Below, piece after piece: positions 1 through 9,187 of a DNA stretch of 37,681 bases (position 1 is the first letter of the stretch; the number at the start of each line of letters is the position of its first letter). Under the pieces are notes generated by a model. That model ran no database searches. It worked only from the letters and a program-made list of their open reading frames with translations, and was not told the DNA's origin. The position numbers and the translations under genes were made by a program. The DNA comes from Clostridia bacterium (GTDB taxonomy: Bacteria > Bacillota > Clostridia > Christensenellales > Borkfalkiaceae), in the NCBI GenBank assembly GCA_900767195.1, contig CAAFYG010000130.1, positions 1 through 37,681 of the forward strand, given 5' to 3'.

Positions 1-69
1 ACACGCCCCTGCATACACAGCCGCCGAACCTATCAACGCCGCCGCCAAAATCAGAAATCTTTTTTTCAT
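1..69 (-). CDS. Start of a probable lipoprotein or secreted protein (cut by window edge)
   Basis: Only the first 23 codons are inside the window. A GGAGGA ribosome binding site sits about 6 bases before the ATG. The residues are a Lys/Arg start, a hydrophobic stretch and a Cys at position 23 preceded by Ala-Gly-Ala, which is a signal peptide and possibly a weak lipobox. It begins 48 bases after the solute-binding protein gene on the same strand, so it is probably the fifth gene of the sugar-uptake operon. The function cannot be told from this fragment. Confidence 0.7.
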   Translation of the reverse strand, partial: MKKRFLILAAALIGSAAVYAGAC

Positions 70-117
70 ATTTTCCTCCAAAAATTATTTTTACTTTTCA
101 TTGCAATTTGCCGCAAT

Positions 118-1701
118 TTAACCGACCACCGTAACTATCTTATCCCACTTCGCGGAAAGCAGTTTATTGCACTCGCTGAGAATATAATCAACACCTTTGC
201 CGCTATAAAGATTCTGCGAGAAATAGTATCCGCCGAAAAGACGGAGTCCGCCGTAAAGCGTATAAGGCGTAACAAGATCGGTAACTTTTATCGACTTTTT
301 AAACGCCGAACGCACGGACGAAGTGAAATTCGTGGTTGTACCGCTGAATTTTTCTTCCTTATCGTAGGGCGATACCAGACCTTTCAACGCCGACGAATAA
401 ATCGCGCAAGCCGCATCGGACGCAAGATATTGCAGGAATTTTTTCGAAAGTTCCGCATTCTGACAATTTACGGGAATCGTGGCGATTTGCTGTCCGTGCG
501 TCGACCATACCATACGCCGCACTTCGTACAGATACGCATAATCTTCATCGGAAAGATATGCGGGTTTCGTGCCTTGCGTGCCGTCGATCACCGTATCGAT
601 ATAAGCGATACATTCGCGAAGTTGCGCTTCCGTTTTCACGCTCTTGCACCGATCGATTACCGAGGAATTTACGGGCGTGCGCATAAACCGCACATCGAGT
701 TCCACCGCTTTTTCGTATTTTTCGATTTCACCCCACAGCCAGTCGCCGTTCACCATAAACGCCGCGCCTTTTTTGCCGTTTACGACTTTCACGTCTTCCT
801 GAGCGGAATAGCCGCAAAAATATGCCTGCGCCTGCTTGAACGTCATACTGCCCGCGCTTTCTGGTACGTAACCGGTATCGCCCGTATATTTCATCAGTTT
901 TGTAAGCGGCGTAAGCGCGGAAACGCGCGCGTCTTTCATTGAATCGGCGAGTTCATCGTACGTTTGCGCCTTCTTCTTTTCGCCCGAGCCGTCGGTGTAC
1001 GTTATATTGAAATAATCGGAATATTTATCGTAGCCGAGATATTGCGCCGTCCATATATCGCGAAGCCATATCGCGTATTCCGCTTCGGTGGCGTTGGTGT
1101 ACACGAACGACCAGCCGCCTTTTTCAGAAACTCTGTCGCAAAATTCGATAAGTTCCTGCGAAGTTACGGGAAGCGAGTACGAATCTTTGCCGAATATCGC
1201 GTCGAGATATACTTTGTTGTAGGCAATGCCCGTATGCCCCGAATGTACGGGAACCTGATAGTATTTGCCTGCGATTTCATTCACGTCCGCCGCTTCGCCG
1301 AGTTTTTCTTTAATCGTGATCGTGCCGTCTTCATCGTATGCGTATCCGTTATAAAGATCGGTAAGATCCAGCACTTTCCCCTTCATGCCGAGTCGTGTGT
1401 AGGAAGAAATAGAGATAATCACGTCTGCTACGTATCTGTCCGCTTCAAGCTTGCTTTGTTGTTCCGAAAACAGATTCGTTGCTTCGAGGTGATAATCCGT
1501 ACCGGGATTTTCGGCTTTGAAGCCCTCGGCGATCTTTTCTATCACTTCCGTACCGTAGCCGCCGTCGAATACGTCGAGATTAAGCGTATTCGGATTTTTA
1601 ATCGTTCCGCCGCTTCCGCCGCCCGACTTACAGCCTGCCATGGCGGAAACCGCAGTAACCGCAGCAAGAATTATTCCGGAAATTTTAGTAGTTTTTTTCA
1701 T
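118..1701 (-). CDS. Extracellular solute-binding lipoprotein of a CUT1-type sugar ABC importer
   Basis: This 527-residue protein should capture a carbohydrate outside the membrane and hand it to the two permeases encoded just upstream. The N-terminus has a lysine-rich start, a hydrophobic segment and a lipobox ending Met-Ala-Gly-Cys with Cys24, followed by a Gly/Ser linker, so it is a lipid-anchored protein. Its length and pattern fit family 1 (large) solute-binding proteins of oligosaccharide importers. An AAGGAG site lies about 10 bases before the ATG. It follows the MalG-like permease by 49 bases. The substrate is not shown by the sequence; the glycosidase-like first gene of the operon points to an oligosaccharide. 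Confidence 0.88.
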   Translation of the reverse strand: MKKTTKISGIILAAVTAVSAMAGCKSGGGSGGTIKNPNTLNLDVFDGGYGTEVIEKIAEGFKAENPGTDYHLEATNLFSEQQSKLEADRYVADVIISISSYTRLGMKGKVLDLTDLYNGYAYDEDGTITIKEKLGEAADVNEIAGKYYQVPVHSGHTGIAYNKVYLDAIFGKDSYSLPVTSQELIEFCDRVSEKGGWSFVYTNATEAEYAIWLRDIWTAQYLGYDKYSDYFNITYTDGSGEKKKAQTYDELADSMKDARVSALTPLTKLMKYTGDTGYVPESAGSMTFKQAQAYFCGYSAQEDVKVVNGKKGAAFMVNGDWLWGEIEKYEKAVELDVRFMRTPVNSSVIDRCKSVKTEAQLRECIAYIDTVIDGTQGTKPAYLSDEDYAYLYEVRRMVWSTHGQQIATIPVNCQNAELSKKFLQYLASDAACAIYSSALKGLVSPYDKEEKFSGTTTNFTSSVRSAFKKSIKVTDLVTPYTLYGGLRLFGGYYFSQNLYSGKGVDYILSECNKLLSAKWDKIVTVVG

Positions 1702-1750
1702 TTTTCATTTTCTCCTTAAAGAATTTTATTAAATTTTTTTCAGCCTTTTA

Positions 1751-2641
1751 TCAGCCTTTTAAGCCTCCGCTGATATCGATATTGATGAAATATTTCTGAA
1801 AACAAGCGAAGATTACCACCACGGGAATGATACTCAACGTTACCGCCGCAAGAAGCAACGGGTAGTTTTCGTCAGACTTGCTTAAATCATAATAATATAG
1901 CGCCGTGGCCAGCGACGGAAATTCGTCGAGAAACAGAATGAACGTCATATATTCGTTCCAGTTCGCAATGAAAGACGTGATCACGGTAGCTGTGATAATT
2001 CCAGAAAGTTGCGGAAGCATTATTTTGAAAAATACGGTGAAATGATTTGCACCGTCGAGATATGCCGCTTCGGGATACCCGGACGAAAGTCCTTTACAAG
2101 CCGCATAATAAATCAGAAAATTTGCCGTGCCTTGCAGATTTAGTATTAAAAACAACGGGGAATTCGTCATACCGAGCGCGTCGTACATTTTGTACTGCGC
2201 AGGCAACGCGCCTACGATCGGCAACATCATTTTTACGATAATCACCCAGTAAATAATATCTCTGCCGGGGAATTTGTACCTTGCAACGATATACGCGAAC
2301 AATACCGAAGAAAATACCTGTAAAACGATATTGCCCGTAGTAACCCAGATCGTATTCCACAACATTCCGAACATATTCGTATTCTTCACGTTGAAATCGG
2401 AAAAAACGTCGAGATAAGTTTTCAGATGTTTAAGCGGCTCTTTTGCAAAAGAAACCTGATCGAGTTCGTATTCAAGCGAATCTTTCAACGAATTATTCAC
2501 CAGCCAGAAAAGGCAATAAAGCATTGAAATCGACCAAAGCGTTAAAAATACAAATAATACGATCTGAAAAACATTTACGCTTTTTTGGTTTTTCTTTCTC
2601 GCGGGGGCGGAGAAATTTAACAGATTTTCGTTTTGTTCCAT
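1751..2641 (-). CDS. CUT1 sugar ABC transporter permease, MalG type
   Basis: Inner-membrane permease with about six hydrophobic segments. The EAAxxDGA loop that contacts the ATPase is present as PEAAYLDGANHF in the C-terminal half. I chose the ATG at 2641 (296 residues) because an AAGGAGG site lies 8 bases before it; a longer reading from 2680 has no such site and would run into the upstream permease gene. It is 19 bases downstream of the MalF-like permease. No ATPase gene is in the operon, so it probably uses the MsmK-like ATPase at 9592-11019. The 3' end shows a short direct repeat (AAAAGGCTGA twice) over the stop codon. Confidence 0.92.
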   Translation of the reverse strand: MEQNENLLNFSAPARKKNQKSVNVFQIVLFVFLTLWSISMLYCLFWLVNNSLKDSLEYELDQVSFAKEPLKHLKTYLDVFSDFNVKNTNMFGMLWNTIWVTTGNIVLQVFSSVLFAYIVARYKFPGRDIIYWVIIVKMMLPIVGALPAQYKMYDALGMTNSPLFLILNLQGTANFLIYYAACKGLSSGYPEAAYLDGANHFTVFFKIMLPQLSGIITATVITSFIANWNEYMTFILFLDEFPSLATALYYYDLSKSDENYPLLLAAVTLSIIPVVVIFACFQKYFINIDISGGLKG

Positions 2642-2660
2642 TGTATCATTCCTCCTTACT

Positions 2661-3647
2661 TTAATATTCGATATCGGCATTCACACGATTGATCAACGCC
2701 CTGAAACCGAATACGATCGGCAATGCGAAAAGCGTAAGCACGATGCCGCCGGCGGCGGGCATATTATAAGAGCCGTCTACCGCAACCGATTTGTAAAACC
2801 AAAAATTCAACGTTTGCGTATTATATGCGCCGTTCGTCAACGTTAAAATCGGACCTGTGATCGTGAAAATCGCGGATACTTTTAAAATGAGAATCGTGGA
2901 AAGCGTTCCCCATACCATCGGCACGGTGATATGAAAAATTTCCTGGAATTTATTCGCGCCGTCAAGTTGCGCCGCTTCCACTACTTCTTTCGGAATACGC
3001 CGTATCGCGCCTTCGAATAAAAGGTTATTCGCATAAAAACCCGCCCACACGCAATAGCCGATCACCGTGGAATAAGCGTGTTCGTACGAAGTGAGAAGCG
3101 GAGGCACGTCAACTCCGATTTTCTTCAATATCACGGGAAGCGCGCCCACGTTTGCCTGCAAGATACTCGTGATCATAACGCCGAACGCCGTGGCGGAAAT
3201 AATCGAAGGAATATACAGCATAATGCGGAACATCTTTGCCCCGGGCATATCTTTACTGAAACCGTAGGCAATTAAAAATACGGGAATAATCATTAAGGCG
3301 TCTACGCACCAAAGTACGGCGGTATTTTTCCACGCAATAAAGAAATCGCCGTCCACTTTGCCGAACGCTTTAAAAATATCTACGAAATTTCCCAAAGTCC
3401 AGGAAGTTACTTCCACGCCGTTGACAAATTGTGTTTTCTGAAACGCAAGCAAAATCGAAGTAGCGTTTACGCCTACGTAAAACACAAAAAATTCTATTAC
3501 GGGAATCAATGTGCCGAGTATGATAAAAAGATATTTCCCTTTTTGCAGCGGCTTCGGCAAATCGTTGTATTTATCAAACCAGGATTTTTTCTTCGCCTTG
3601 ACTTCCGTACTGCTTTCGGTGGCTTGCGCCGCAGCTTCGTATTCCAT
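2661..3647 (-). CDS. CUT1 sugar ABC transporter permease, MalF type
   Basis: A 328-residue membrane protein with a charged cytoplasmic N-terminus and about six transmembrane segments. The ATPase-coupling loop is visible as VEAAQLDGANKF. It pairs with the next gene as the two halves of the channel of a carbohydrate uptake (CUT1) importer. An AAGGAGG site lies 5 bases before the ATG, and only 9 bases separate it from the stop of the preceding lipoprotein gene, so the two are surely cotranscribed. Confidence 0.92.
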   Translation of the reverse strand: MEYEAAAQATESSTEVKAKKKSWFDKYNDLPKPLQKGKYLFIILGTLIPVIEFFVFYVGVNATSILLAFQKTQFVNGVEVTSWTLGNFVDIFKAFGKVDGDFFIAWKNTAVLWCVDALMIIPVFLIAYGFSKDMPGAKMFRIMLYIPSIISATAFGVMITSILQANVGALPVILKKIGVDVPPLLTSYEHAYSTVIGYCVWAGFYANNLLFEGAIRRIPKEVVEAAQLDGANKFQEIFHITVPMVWGTLSTILILKVSAIFTITGPILTLTNGAYNTQTLNFWFYKSVAVDGSYNMPAAGGIVLTLFALPIVFGFRALINRVNADIEY

Positions 3648-3656
3648 TGTTCCTCC

Positions 3657-5078
3657 TTATTTTACGGGAATTGCGAAAATCATATCGCCCGCGTTCAGCG
3701 TAAGATTGAGTTTTCCGTTTTCAAGCAGATAACATTTTCCGCTCTCGTCGTTTGTTAACAGACCGCCGTTTTTATAAACGAGCGCACGGCTCGCCCCGTT
3801 GAATTCTACAGAAATCGTATTCGTTTTACGATAATAAGGATCTGCATACGTGGTGATCAGAAATCCGTCGTTCCCGTTTTGATCTTTAAATGTGCCGATC
3901 AGCGTGTCGCGTTCGTTTGCAATGCTTTTGATTGCAGGATGCGATTCCATAGCATAGGTAAGCGAACCGATATGATCTTTACTCTGCGTGCCGTATCCCG
4001 TCGCCGTGCCGTATTTCGCCATCGTACCCTGATAGTCAAACGCCATATAAACGTTTTCCCATGCGAGGATTTCGCCGAATGCTTGTTGTACGTAGTAGTA
4101 AATCGGCGTTTTCTCACCACTCTGCCCCACCATACTGTCGCCGAAACCGGAATTTGAAAACGTAAGATACGTAAAGCATTCTAAGCCGACCGAGCCGTAC
4201 GCCATATTCACCGCGCATTGAAAACGAATATCTTCCACGCTTTGCGGCGCGCGCTGTTTGCCAAAATTATACGAAAGCGTCTGAATATAAGTGCAAAGTT
4301 TTGCGTTGTATTTCAGCGCGGCCCGCGAAAAATCCTCAAGAGATTTCAGCCAGTTTTTACCGAGATAAGGTACTGCTTTTTCGTCGATGTCGGCTTCCAA
4401 CGGATAATAATCGTACATCAGTTTTTTCTCTTTGTTCTTCGAAAGCACTTTATCTCCGTATTCCGTTATATACGTATCGAAATCGCTCGTACCGTCGCCG
4501 TACATCATATTCACGAGATAATCGTAATTTTTATATTTCTCGTGTGCGTTCCATTTATCGAGATCGGCAGAAAGCCAGTCGTACTGCGTTCGAGCCGGTT
4601 CATCGAACATATAATAGCCCGCAAACGCAGGGTACTGCGTATAATCAACGTCGCCGTCGAAATCTTCGAAACTCACATTGTCGATTCCGTCGCGGATGTT
4701 ATCGTGCGTGTTATTCGGCATAACATATGCTTTCAAGCCGTTTTCCGCGCACTTTTCCATTGCGGCGATACGCTTATCCGCGCTCGACGTACCATACCAA
4801 CTATCAAGAAACACATACCTTATGTTGCAGTCTTTTACGTCTTTGTACGCTTCGCTTGTAATCTGCGCGGGATCGCCGAAAATTGCGGTGAAAATTCCGT
4901 CTTTTATAGGATCGCTCAAAGGCGCATACACGGGCAGATCGCTCGGAAGTTCGCTTTGGTTTCCGGGATCGGGCGCGGGTGAAGGCGTCGGATTTTCCTC
5001 TTGCTTACAAGCCGCGAATACATTTAACGTACCAAGAGCCAAAGCCCCCGCAATCGCTAAACTGACAAATTTTTTCAT
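3657..5078 (-). CDS. Lipoprotein with a probable TIM-barrel glycosidase-like domain
   Basis: First gene of the sugar importer operon, 473 residues. A signal peptide ends in Phe-Ala-Ala-Cys (Cys24), then a Pro/Asp/Glu-rich linker to about residue 55. The rest alternates short hydrophobic strands and helices in a way that suggests a TIM barrel. The motif GYYMFDEP has a Glu at position 160 that resembles the acid/base position of DEP-type glycosidase-like proteins. I do not recognise a specific glycoside hydrolase family, so hydrolysis is inferred. A lipid-anchored glycan-acting protein encoded beside a CUT1 importer would trim or bind glycans before uptake. It could instead be a non-catalytic glycan-binding protein. 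It is divergent from an AraC regulator. Confidence 0.65.
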   Translation of the reverse strand: MKKFVSLAIAGALALGTLNVFAACKQEENPTPSPAPDPGNQSELPSDLPVYAPLSDPIKDGIFTAIFGDPAQITSEAYKDVKDCNIRYVFLDSWYGTSSADKRIAAMEKCAENGLKAYVMPNNTHDNIRDGIDNVSFEDFDGDVDYTQYPAFAGYYMFDEPARTQYDWLSADLDKWNAHEKYKNYDYLVNMMYGDGTSDFDTYITEYGDKVLSKNKEKKLMYDYYPLEADIDEKAVPYLGKNWLKSLEDFSRAALKYNAKLCTYIQTLSYNFGKQRAPQSVEDIRFQCAVNMAYGSVGLECFTYLTFSNSGFGDSMVGQSGEKTPIYYYVQQAFGEILAWENVYMAFDYQGTMAKYGTATGYGTQSKDHIGSLTYAMESHPAIKSIANERDTLIGTFKDQNGNDGFLITTYADPYYRKTNTISVEFNGASRALVYKNGGLLTNDESGKCYLLENGKLNLTLNAGDMIFAIPVK

Positions 5079-5130
5079 TCTCTTTCCTCCTTGAATGATT
5101 CAATCCTTTTTGATGTTTACCGTTTAAAAA

Positions 5131-5145
5131 AGTCGCACTACGACT
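5131..5145. promoter_or_regulatory. Short inverted repeat just after the predicted operon start site
   Basis: AGTCG-cacta-CGACT is a perfect 5-bp inverted repeat with a 5-bp centre. It lies about 4-18 bases downstream of the predicted transcription start of the sugar operon, where a repressor or an RNA hairpin could act. It is short enough to occur by chance. Confidence 0.3.
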
Positions 5146-5155
5146 ATTTGAATTA

Positions 5156-5164
5156 ATTATATCA
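5156..5164 (-). promoter_or_regulatory. Extended -10 promoter of the sugar operon
   Basis: On the minus strand the sequence reads TGATATAAT, a TGN-extended consensus -10. No convincing -35 hexamer lies 16-18 bases upstream, which is typical of promoters that need an activator such as an AraC protein. The start site would be near 5149, about 70 bases before the lipoprotein ATG. Confidence 0.5.
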
Positions 5165-5380
5165 TATCCACAATCGATTTTCTATCTGTATCCTGTCATA
5201 ATCTTGCTTTATTATGCTATTTTTATTTTCCGCCAAAAAAATTTTTTCCTTTTGTTACGATAATCGATAAACATATTTTTTCTGTTTTTTCCCTTATGTT
5301 TTATGGCAATATGCTTTCTTATTCACGAAGAAATAAGAAATGGCGTTGCAAAACAAATATTCAACGCCGCCGATATTTGC

Positions 5381-5409
5381 TTGACTAAATTGTTTTGTTC
5401 TGCTATTCT
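5381..5409 (+). promoter_or_regulatory. Sigma-A promoter of the AraC-type regulator
   Basis: TTGACT at 5381-5386, a 17-bp spacer and TATTCT at 5404-5409. Transcription would start near 5416, about 18 bases before the ATG at 5434. This rules out an upstream TTG start at 5395, which lies inside the promoter spacer. Confidence 0.65.
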
Positions 5410-5433
5410 ATTAAGGTAACAGGGGTAATAAAA

Positions 5434-6303
5434 ATGAGCGATCACACGATTATAAACGAAGCGTCGGTTGTCAATTTAGGCAAATTCAGCGATTATACAG
5501 TCAGTTCTCCTTTTCCGAAAGCCGACTGTGCCTTTAACTGGCTGAATTGCGCCTATCCTTTCGAACACACGCACAATTATTATGAAATTTTAATTGTAAC
5601 GGCGGGCGAATATATACATTATATTAACGGAAAGACATTCTCGTTGAAGGAAGGCGACGCATATCTGATCCGCCCGACCGACTCGCATAAAATTTTGCCC
5701 GCATTAAACGGAAAAAGCGCGCGTCATATCAATCTGCTTGTACAAAAACCTTTTGCCGGAAGATTATTTAATTTATACGAAGAAAATCTCGATAAAACGC
5801 TGTCGGACACAAAAGACGAGCTTTCTTTCACTCTTTCGGCTGGCACGCTTTCGAAACTTATAAATTCCTGTCTTGCAATGCAATCGGAAACTGTACCTTA
5901 TGAAAAAAAAGTATTGCAATGCAAGATTATTGTTTCACGCATTATCAATACCTTTTTAGAACAAAAATTTCCTTTGGTTTCGGCGTATCCGAAATGGTTT
6001 TCGGAACTTTTACTACTTTTAAACAACCCGAAACTTGATTTACGCGCCGAAGAAATCAGCAATACCACGCCTTATTCGTATTCACGCCTGGCGCGCATTT
6101 TTAAAAAAATAATGGGAATTTCGATTGTGGATTATCAACGAAAAATTAAAATGAATTTTGCCGCAGAACTTTTAAAAACGACGGATAACAGCGTTTTGGA
6201 AATCGTATATGAACTCGGATACAACAGCGTAAGTTATTTCAATCATACTTTTCGCGATTATTTCGGAGTTTCCCCTTCTGCTTACCGTCGCAATGAATTA
6301 TAA
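5434..6303 (+). CDS. AraC-family transcriptional regulator (sugar operon)
   Basis: A 289-residue protein with an N-terminal cupin-like sensing domain (about 20-110, including FEHTHNYYEILIV and a GD-AYLIRP strand) and two C-terminal helix-turn-helix units (about 185-288) ending in the AraC signature GYNSVSYFNHTFRDYFGVSP. It probably senses the imported sugar or a breakdown product and controls the divergent operon that starts at 5078. The ATG at 5434 is chosen because it follows an AGGGG site and a good promoter; an in-frame TTG 13 codons earlier lies inside that promoter. Activator or repressor role is inferred. Confidence 0.9.
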   Translation: MSDHTIINEASVVNLGKFSDYTVSSPFPKADCAFNWLNCAYPFEHTHNYYEILIVTAGEYIHYINGKTFSLKEGDAYLIRPTDSHKILPALNGKSARHINLLVQKPFAGRLFNLYEENLDKTLSDTKDELSFTLSAGTLSKLINSCLAMQSETVPYEKKVLQCKIIVSRIINTFLEQKFPLVSAYPKWFSELLLLLNNPKLDLRAEEISNTTPYSYSRLARIFKKIMGISIVDYQRKIKMNFAAELLKTTDNSVLEIVYELGYNSVSYFNHTFRDYFGVSPSAYRRNEL

Positions 6304-6640
6304 ATTATTATATAAAATCGGTATAATGAGCGAATAAAATTTTAGTTTTATCGGTGAAAATTTTTAAATATTTCCTTTGTTTACAAAGTCATTTTTATAA
6401 CGAAAACGCTCCATTGATGCAGACTTGTACGGTTTAGGGATCACTTCGCTGTATATGGATAAAAAATAATTGCGTACTTTAAGTATTTTGTTCAAAAAAC
6501 TTCTTTCCCGAAAAAAATTTGTTTTTTTGTGAATCCACATAAGTCCCCCAAACAAAAAAACATCCGTTTCCATACTCGTATCTCAAATTCGCAAATGGAT
6601 CGAAAATACTTACAAACGCCCCCAAAGGAGGTGCAGCACA
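6304..6640. other. Non-coding AT-rich spacer before the M64 peptidase
   Basis: A 337-base gap with no supported gene. It contains a TATAAT at 6322-6327 without a good -35, a 14-bp palindrome CTTTGT-tt-ACAAAG at 6375-6388, and a strong ribosome binding site (AAGGAGGTG at 6625-6633) just before the next gene. A 69-codon minus-strand open frame here lacks a ribosome binding site and is not called. Confidence 0.5.
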
Positions 6641-9121
6641 ATGAAAAAGTGTTTTGAAAGAATATGTACGGTTTTAATGATTATAGCGCTCGTTCTTGCT
6701 ATTTTTGGCAGCGAAACAATAAAAATGCAAAGCTTTGCAAATGCGGTAGCCGAGCCGGAAGAAGATCCAAATCAGGAGTGGGACGTAAGCCTTGACCAAC
6801 AACTCAGACTTACGCTTGGCGAGTGGTATTCTAAAGACGGCAAGTATGCTAATCCTACCATCCCGGTTTACACTATTCAAAAGACAAGAAGTGACACAGA
6901 GAATATGGTTATCCTCTTTTGTGGCGAGGGCTATACCAAAAGTCAGCAACAAAAATTTATCAATGATGTCAAAAAGGTATGGGAGGGCGCAATGCAGTAT
7001 GAGCCATATCGTAGCTATGCAGATCGCTTTAATGTCTATGCGCTTTGCACGGCATCGGAGTCGAGCTTTAACAATGATGGCAGTACGTTTTTCGACGTGG
7101 TTATTGATAAAAAGAGTGGTCCGATGATTTCAGTAAACAAGAGTGCTTGGAAAAACCATATTTTCGAACGCTGTATCGGACCTGCATTTCTTGAGCAAAT
7201 TCACGATGCGCATATTCCTAACAAAACTGATCCTGACGCGTATATTTGGGATGATGATAAAATGTATCCGCCATTTTATTATGTGCATAAATATATCAAT
7301 CAGTTTGCTGTGTTAGTCAATACAACGCAAGATTTTGGTGGTTCGCATAGAAATTATAAAATAGGTATTCATTATCTTGTAACTCCGGCTGATAGCCCAC
7401 GTGCGCAAAAGACTTTTACGCACGAACTTGGTCACGGGTTGCTGGAACTTGGCGATGAATATATGACTAGTGCCGCAGAATCAACTGACTATACTTCTCT
7501 AAATGTAGCATACACGCACGATCCTGAAAAAGTAAAATGGAAACAAATGCTTGGATTTAGAAAAACTTTTACTTGCAATACATCTCCTTCTTATACTGCA
7601 TACAACTCGAGTTGGGAATGCCTTATGCGTGACACCACCTATGGATTTTGTGAAGTATGTAAATTGCAAGGCAGCAAGAGAATGTCGCAACTCATAGACG
7701 GCAAGAGCCTCTATGTCGCAGACCCCGAAGTCAAGAAATATACCGGTTCGTATTCCAAGCCGTCTGACTTTGCGGATACCACATACAATGGATATTATTA
7801 TTATGAAAATTATCGCAAAGGTGTTTTGCTAAGTGGCTGGGACAAAAACAAATTCAACACGGGTATGGCGGGCGAGAAAATTCAGCTCCGCACCATTATC
7901 CAAAATCTTTCGGACGCTACACAGCGCTACGTTACCATGAAATTGTGGATAAAGCGGGCTGATGGCAGCGTTGCCACCACGAGAAGCGGCAACAAACTTG
8001 AAACATCGCAGACTTTTACCATTCCCGTATGGAGCGAAAAGAGCAAGTTCTGGCCAAAAGGCGCTTTAAGTTATGAAGGCAGCAATATGAATTCGGGATT
8101 GGAAAATTGTGAGTTGATTTACAAAATCCCATCGGACGCTGTGCTGAATAACGGCGATACGGTTGCTTTCGAAGTGACTGACGAGAATGGCAACGTGCTT
8201 GCCAACGACAACACCGAAACCCGGCCTTATGCAAACGTTAATATTGAGTACAAGTTCGAGGACGGCAGCGAAATTCCTAATGCTCCAAAAACCGTAATCC
8301 CTCTTGCGGTGGGAAGTTATGTTAATTGGACGACTGCTCCGTCGCTTTATGGTTATGCGCTTAGCAGGGTTGAAGGTTTAAATCAAATTGTAAGCGGTAG
8401 CGGTCAAACAGTAACGTATTATTATACTCCCGTAAAAGCGACATATACTATTTCGGTTACCGATTGTGTGGCTAAAAAAGGTGAAGACACGGTTGAATAC
8501 GCGCATTATGGCGACGTGATTAAAGTGATGGCAAACACCCCTCCTGCGGGAGAAGTATTCGATAAATGGGTTATTACGGGAATTGACACGACAGGCATGG
8601 ACTTGACAAAACCGGAAATCACTTTCAATATGCCTGCCGGCGACGTAACCTTTAAGGCAACTTATTTGACTATTGAAAAGTTTGAAATATACGTTGTGGA
8701 CGGAACGAAAGATAAATCGCCTGCAAAAGCTGGTGAAACCATAAACATAACCGCAAAACCTGCTCCGACCGGAAAAGTCTTTGACAAATGGACTTGCGAA
8801 ACTGCGGGCGTAAAGATTGAGTTTGCAAATGCAACAAGCGCAAAGACAACTTTTGTGATGCCGGCGGCTGAAATTGAAATCAAAGCGCATTTCAGAAATA
8901 TAGAGACTGCTCCAACTCCAAACAATCCGACTCCGGGCGCTCCTGACGAGGTAAAACCTACTAACGAAGGTCTTTCGGGCGGACAGATTGCAGGTATCGT
9001 AATCGGAACGTTGCCACTTGCGGGAATCGGCGGATTTGCAATCTTCTGGTTTGCAGTCAAGAAAAAGACGTTTGCAGATTTAATCGCAGAAATCAAAGTG
9101 CTATTTACCAAAAAGAAATAA
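6641..9121 (+). CDS. Cell-surface M64 (IgA-protease-like) metallopeptidase with MucBP-like and InlB-like repeats
   Basis: An 826-residue zinc peptidase anchored to the cell. A signal peptide spans about residues 1-36. The peptidase M64 core holds the zinc motif HELGHGLLELGDEY (His261, Glu262, His265; Asp272 is the likely third ligand by family) and, downstream, the family's Met-Arg...Phe-Cys-x-x-Cys segment (Met329, Cys337, Cys340). A MucBP-like domain follows at about 530-597, then two divergent InlB/Flg_new-like repeats at about 600-754. A Pro/Thr-rich linker leads to one transmembrane helix (about 783-806) and a Lys-rich tail; there is no LPXTG. Family members cut IgA or mucin-type glycoproteins; the target here is inferred. 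The gene is visibly more AT-rich than its neighbours, which may indicate transfer. Confidence 0.88.
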   Translation: MKKCFERICTVLMIIALVLAIFGSETIKMQSFANAVAEPEEDPNQEWDVSLDQQLRLTLGEWYSKDGKYANPTIPVYTIQKTRSDTENMVILFCGEGYTKSQQQKFINDVKKVWEGAMQYEPYRSYADRFNVYALCTASESSFNNDGSTFFDVVIDKKSGPMISVNKSAWKNHIFERCIGPAFLEQIHDAHIPNKTDPDAYIWDDDKMYPPFYYVHKYINQFAVLVNTTQDFGGSHRNYKIGIHYLVTPADSPRAQKTFTHELGHGLLELGDEYMTSAAESTDYTSLNVAYTHDPEKVKWKQMLGFRKTFTCNTSPSYTAYNSSWECLMRDTTYGFCEVCKLQGSKRMSQLIDGKSLYVADPEVKKYTGSYSKPSDFADTTYNGYYYYENYRKGVLLSGWDKNKFNTGMAGEKIQLRTIIQNLSDATQRYVTMKLWIKRADGSVATTRSGNKLETSQTFTIPVWSEKSKFWPKGALSYEGSNMNSGLENCELIYKIPSDAVLNNGDTVAFEVTDENGNVLANDNTETRPYANVNIEYKFEDGSEIPNAPKTVIPLAVGSYVNWTTAPSLYGYALSRVEGLNQIVSGSGQTVTYYYTPVKATYTISVTDCVAKKGEDTVEYAHYGDVIKVMANTPPAGEVFDKWVITGIDTTGMDLTKPEITFNMPAGDVTFKATYLTIEKFEIYVVDGTKDKSPAKAGETINITAKPAPTGKVFDKWTCETAGVKIEFANATSAKTTFVMPAAEIEIKAHFRNIETAPTPNNPTPGAPDEVKPTNEGLSGGQIAGIVIGTLPLAGIGGFAIFWFAVKKKTFADLIAEIKVLFTKKK

Positions 9122-9160
9122 TTTGCTGCAATCAGGCAAATCTAAATAACAAAAAAAAGA

Positions 9161-9187
9161 GAGTCTGACTATGGTCAGGCTCTTTTT
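9161..9187 (+). terminator. Rho-independent terminator of the M64 peptidase gene
   Basis: GAGTCTGAC, loop TATG, GTCAGGCTC (one G-T pair) followed by TTTTT. Purine A-tract before and T-tract after make it usable from both sides. It lies 40 bases after the stop codon. Confidence 0.85.

Larger units (their letters stand above)
5079..5433. other. Divergent regulatory region between sugar operon and araC-type gene
   Basis: This 355-base stretch has no gene. It holds an extended -10 promoter and a short inverted repeat on the operon side (5131-5164) and a good sigma-A promoter for the AraC-type regulator (5381-5409). The middle is AT-rich and shows no further clear signal. Regulator operators would be expected here but I cannot define them. 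Confidence 0.6.

Noticed and set aside
6364..6573. 69-codon minus-strand open frame between the AraC gene and the M64 peptidase
   Set aside because: It has no ribosome binding site. The residues look somewhat protein-like, so a decayed gene fragment is possible, but I cannot support it.
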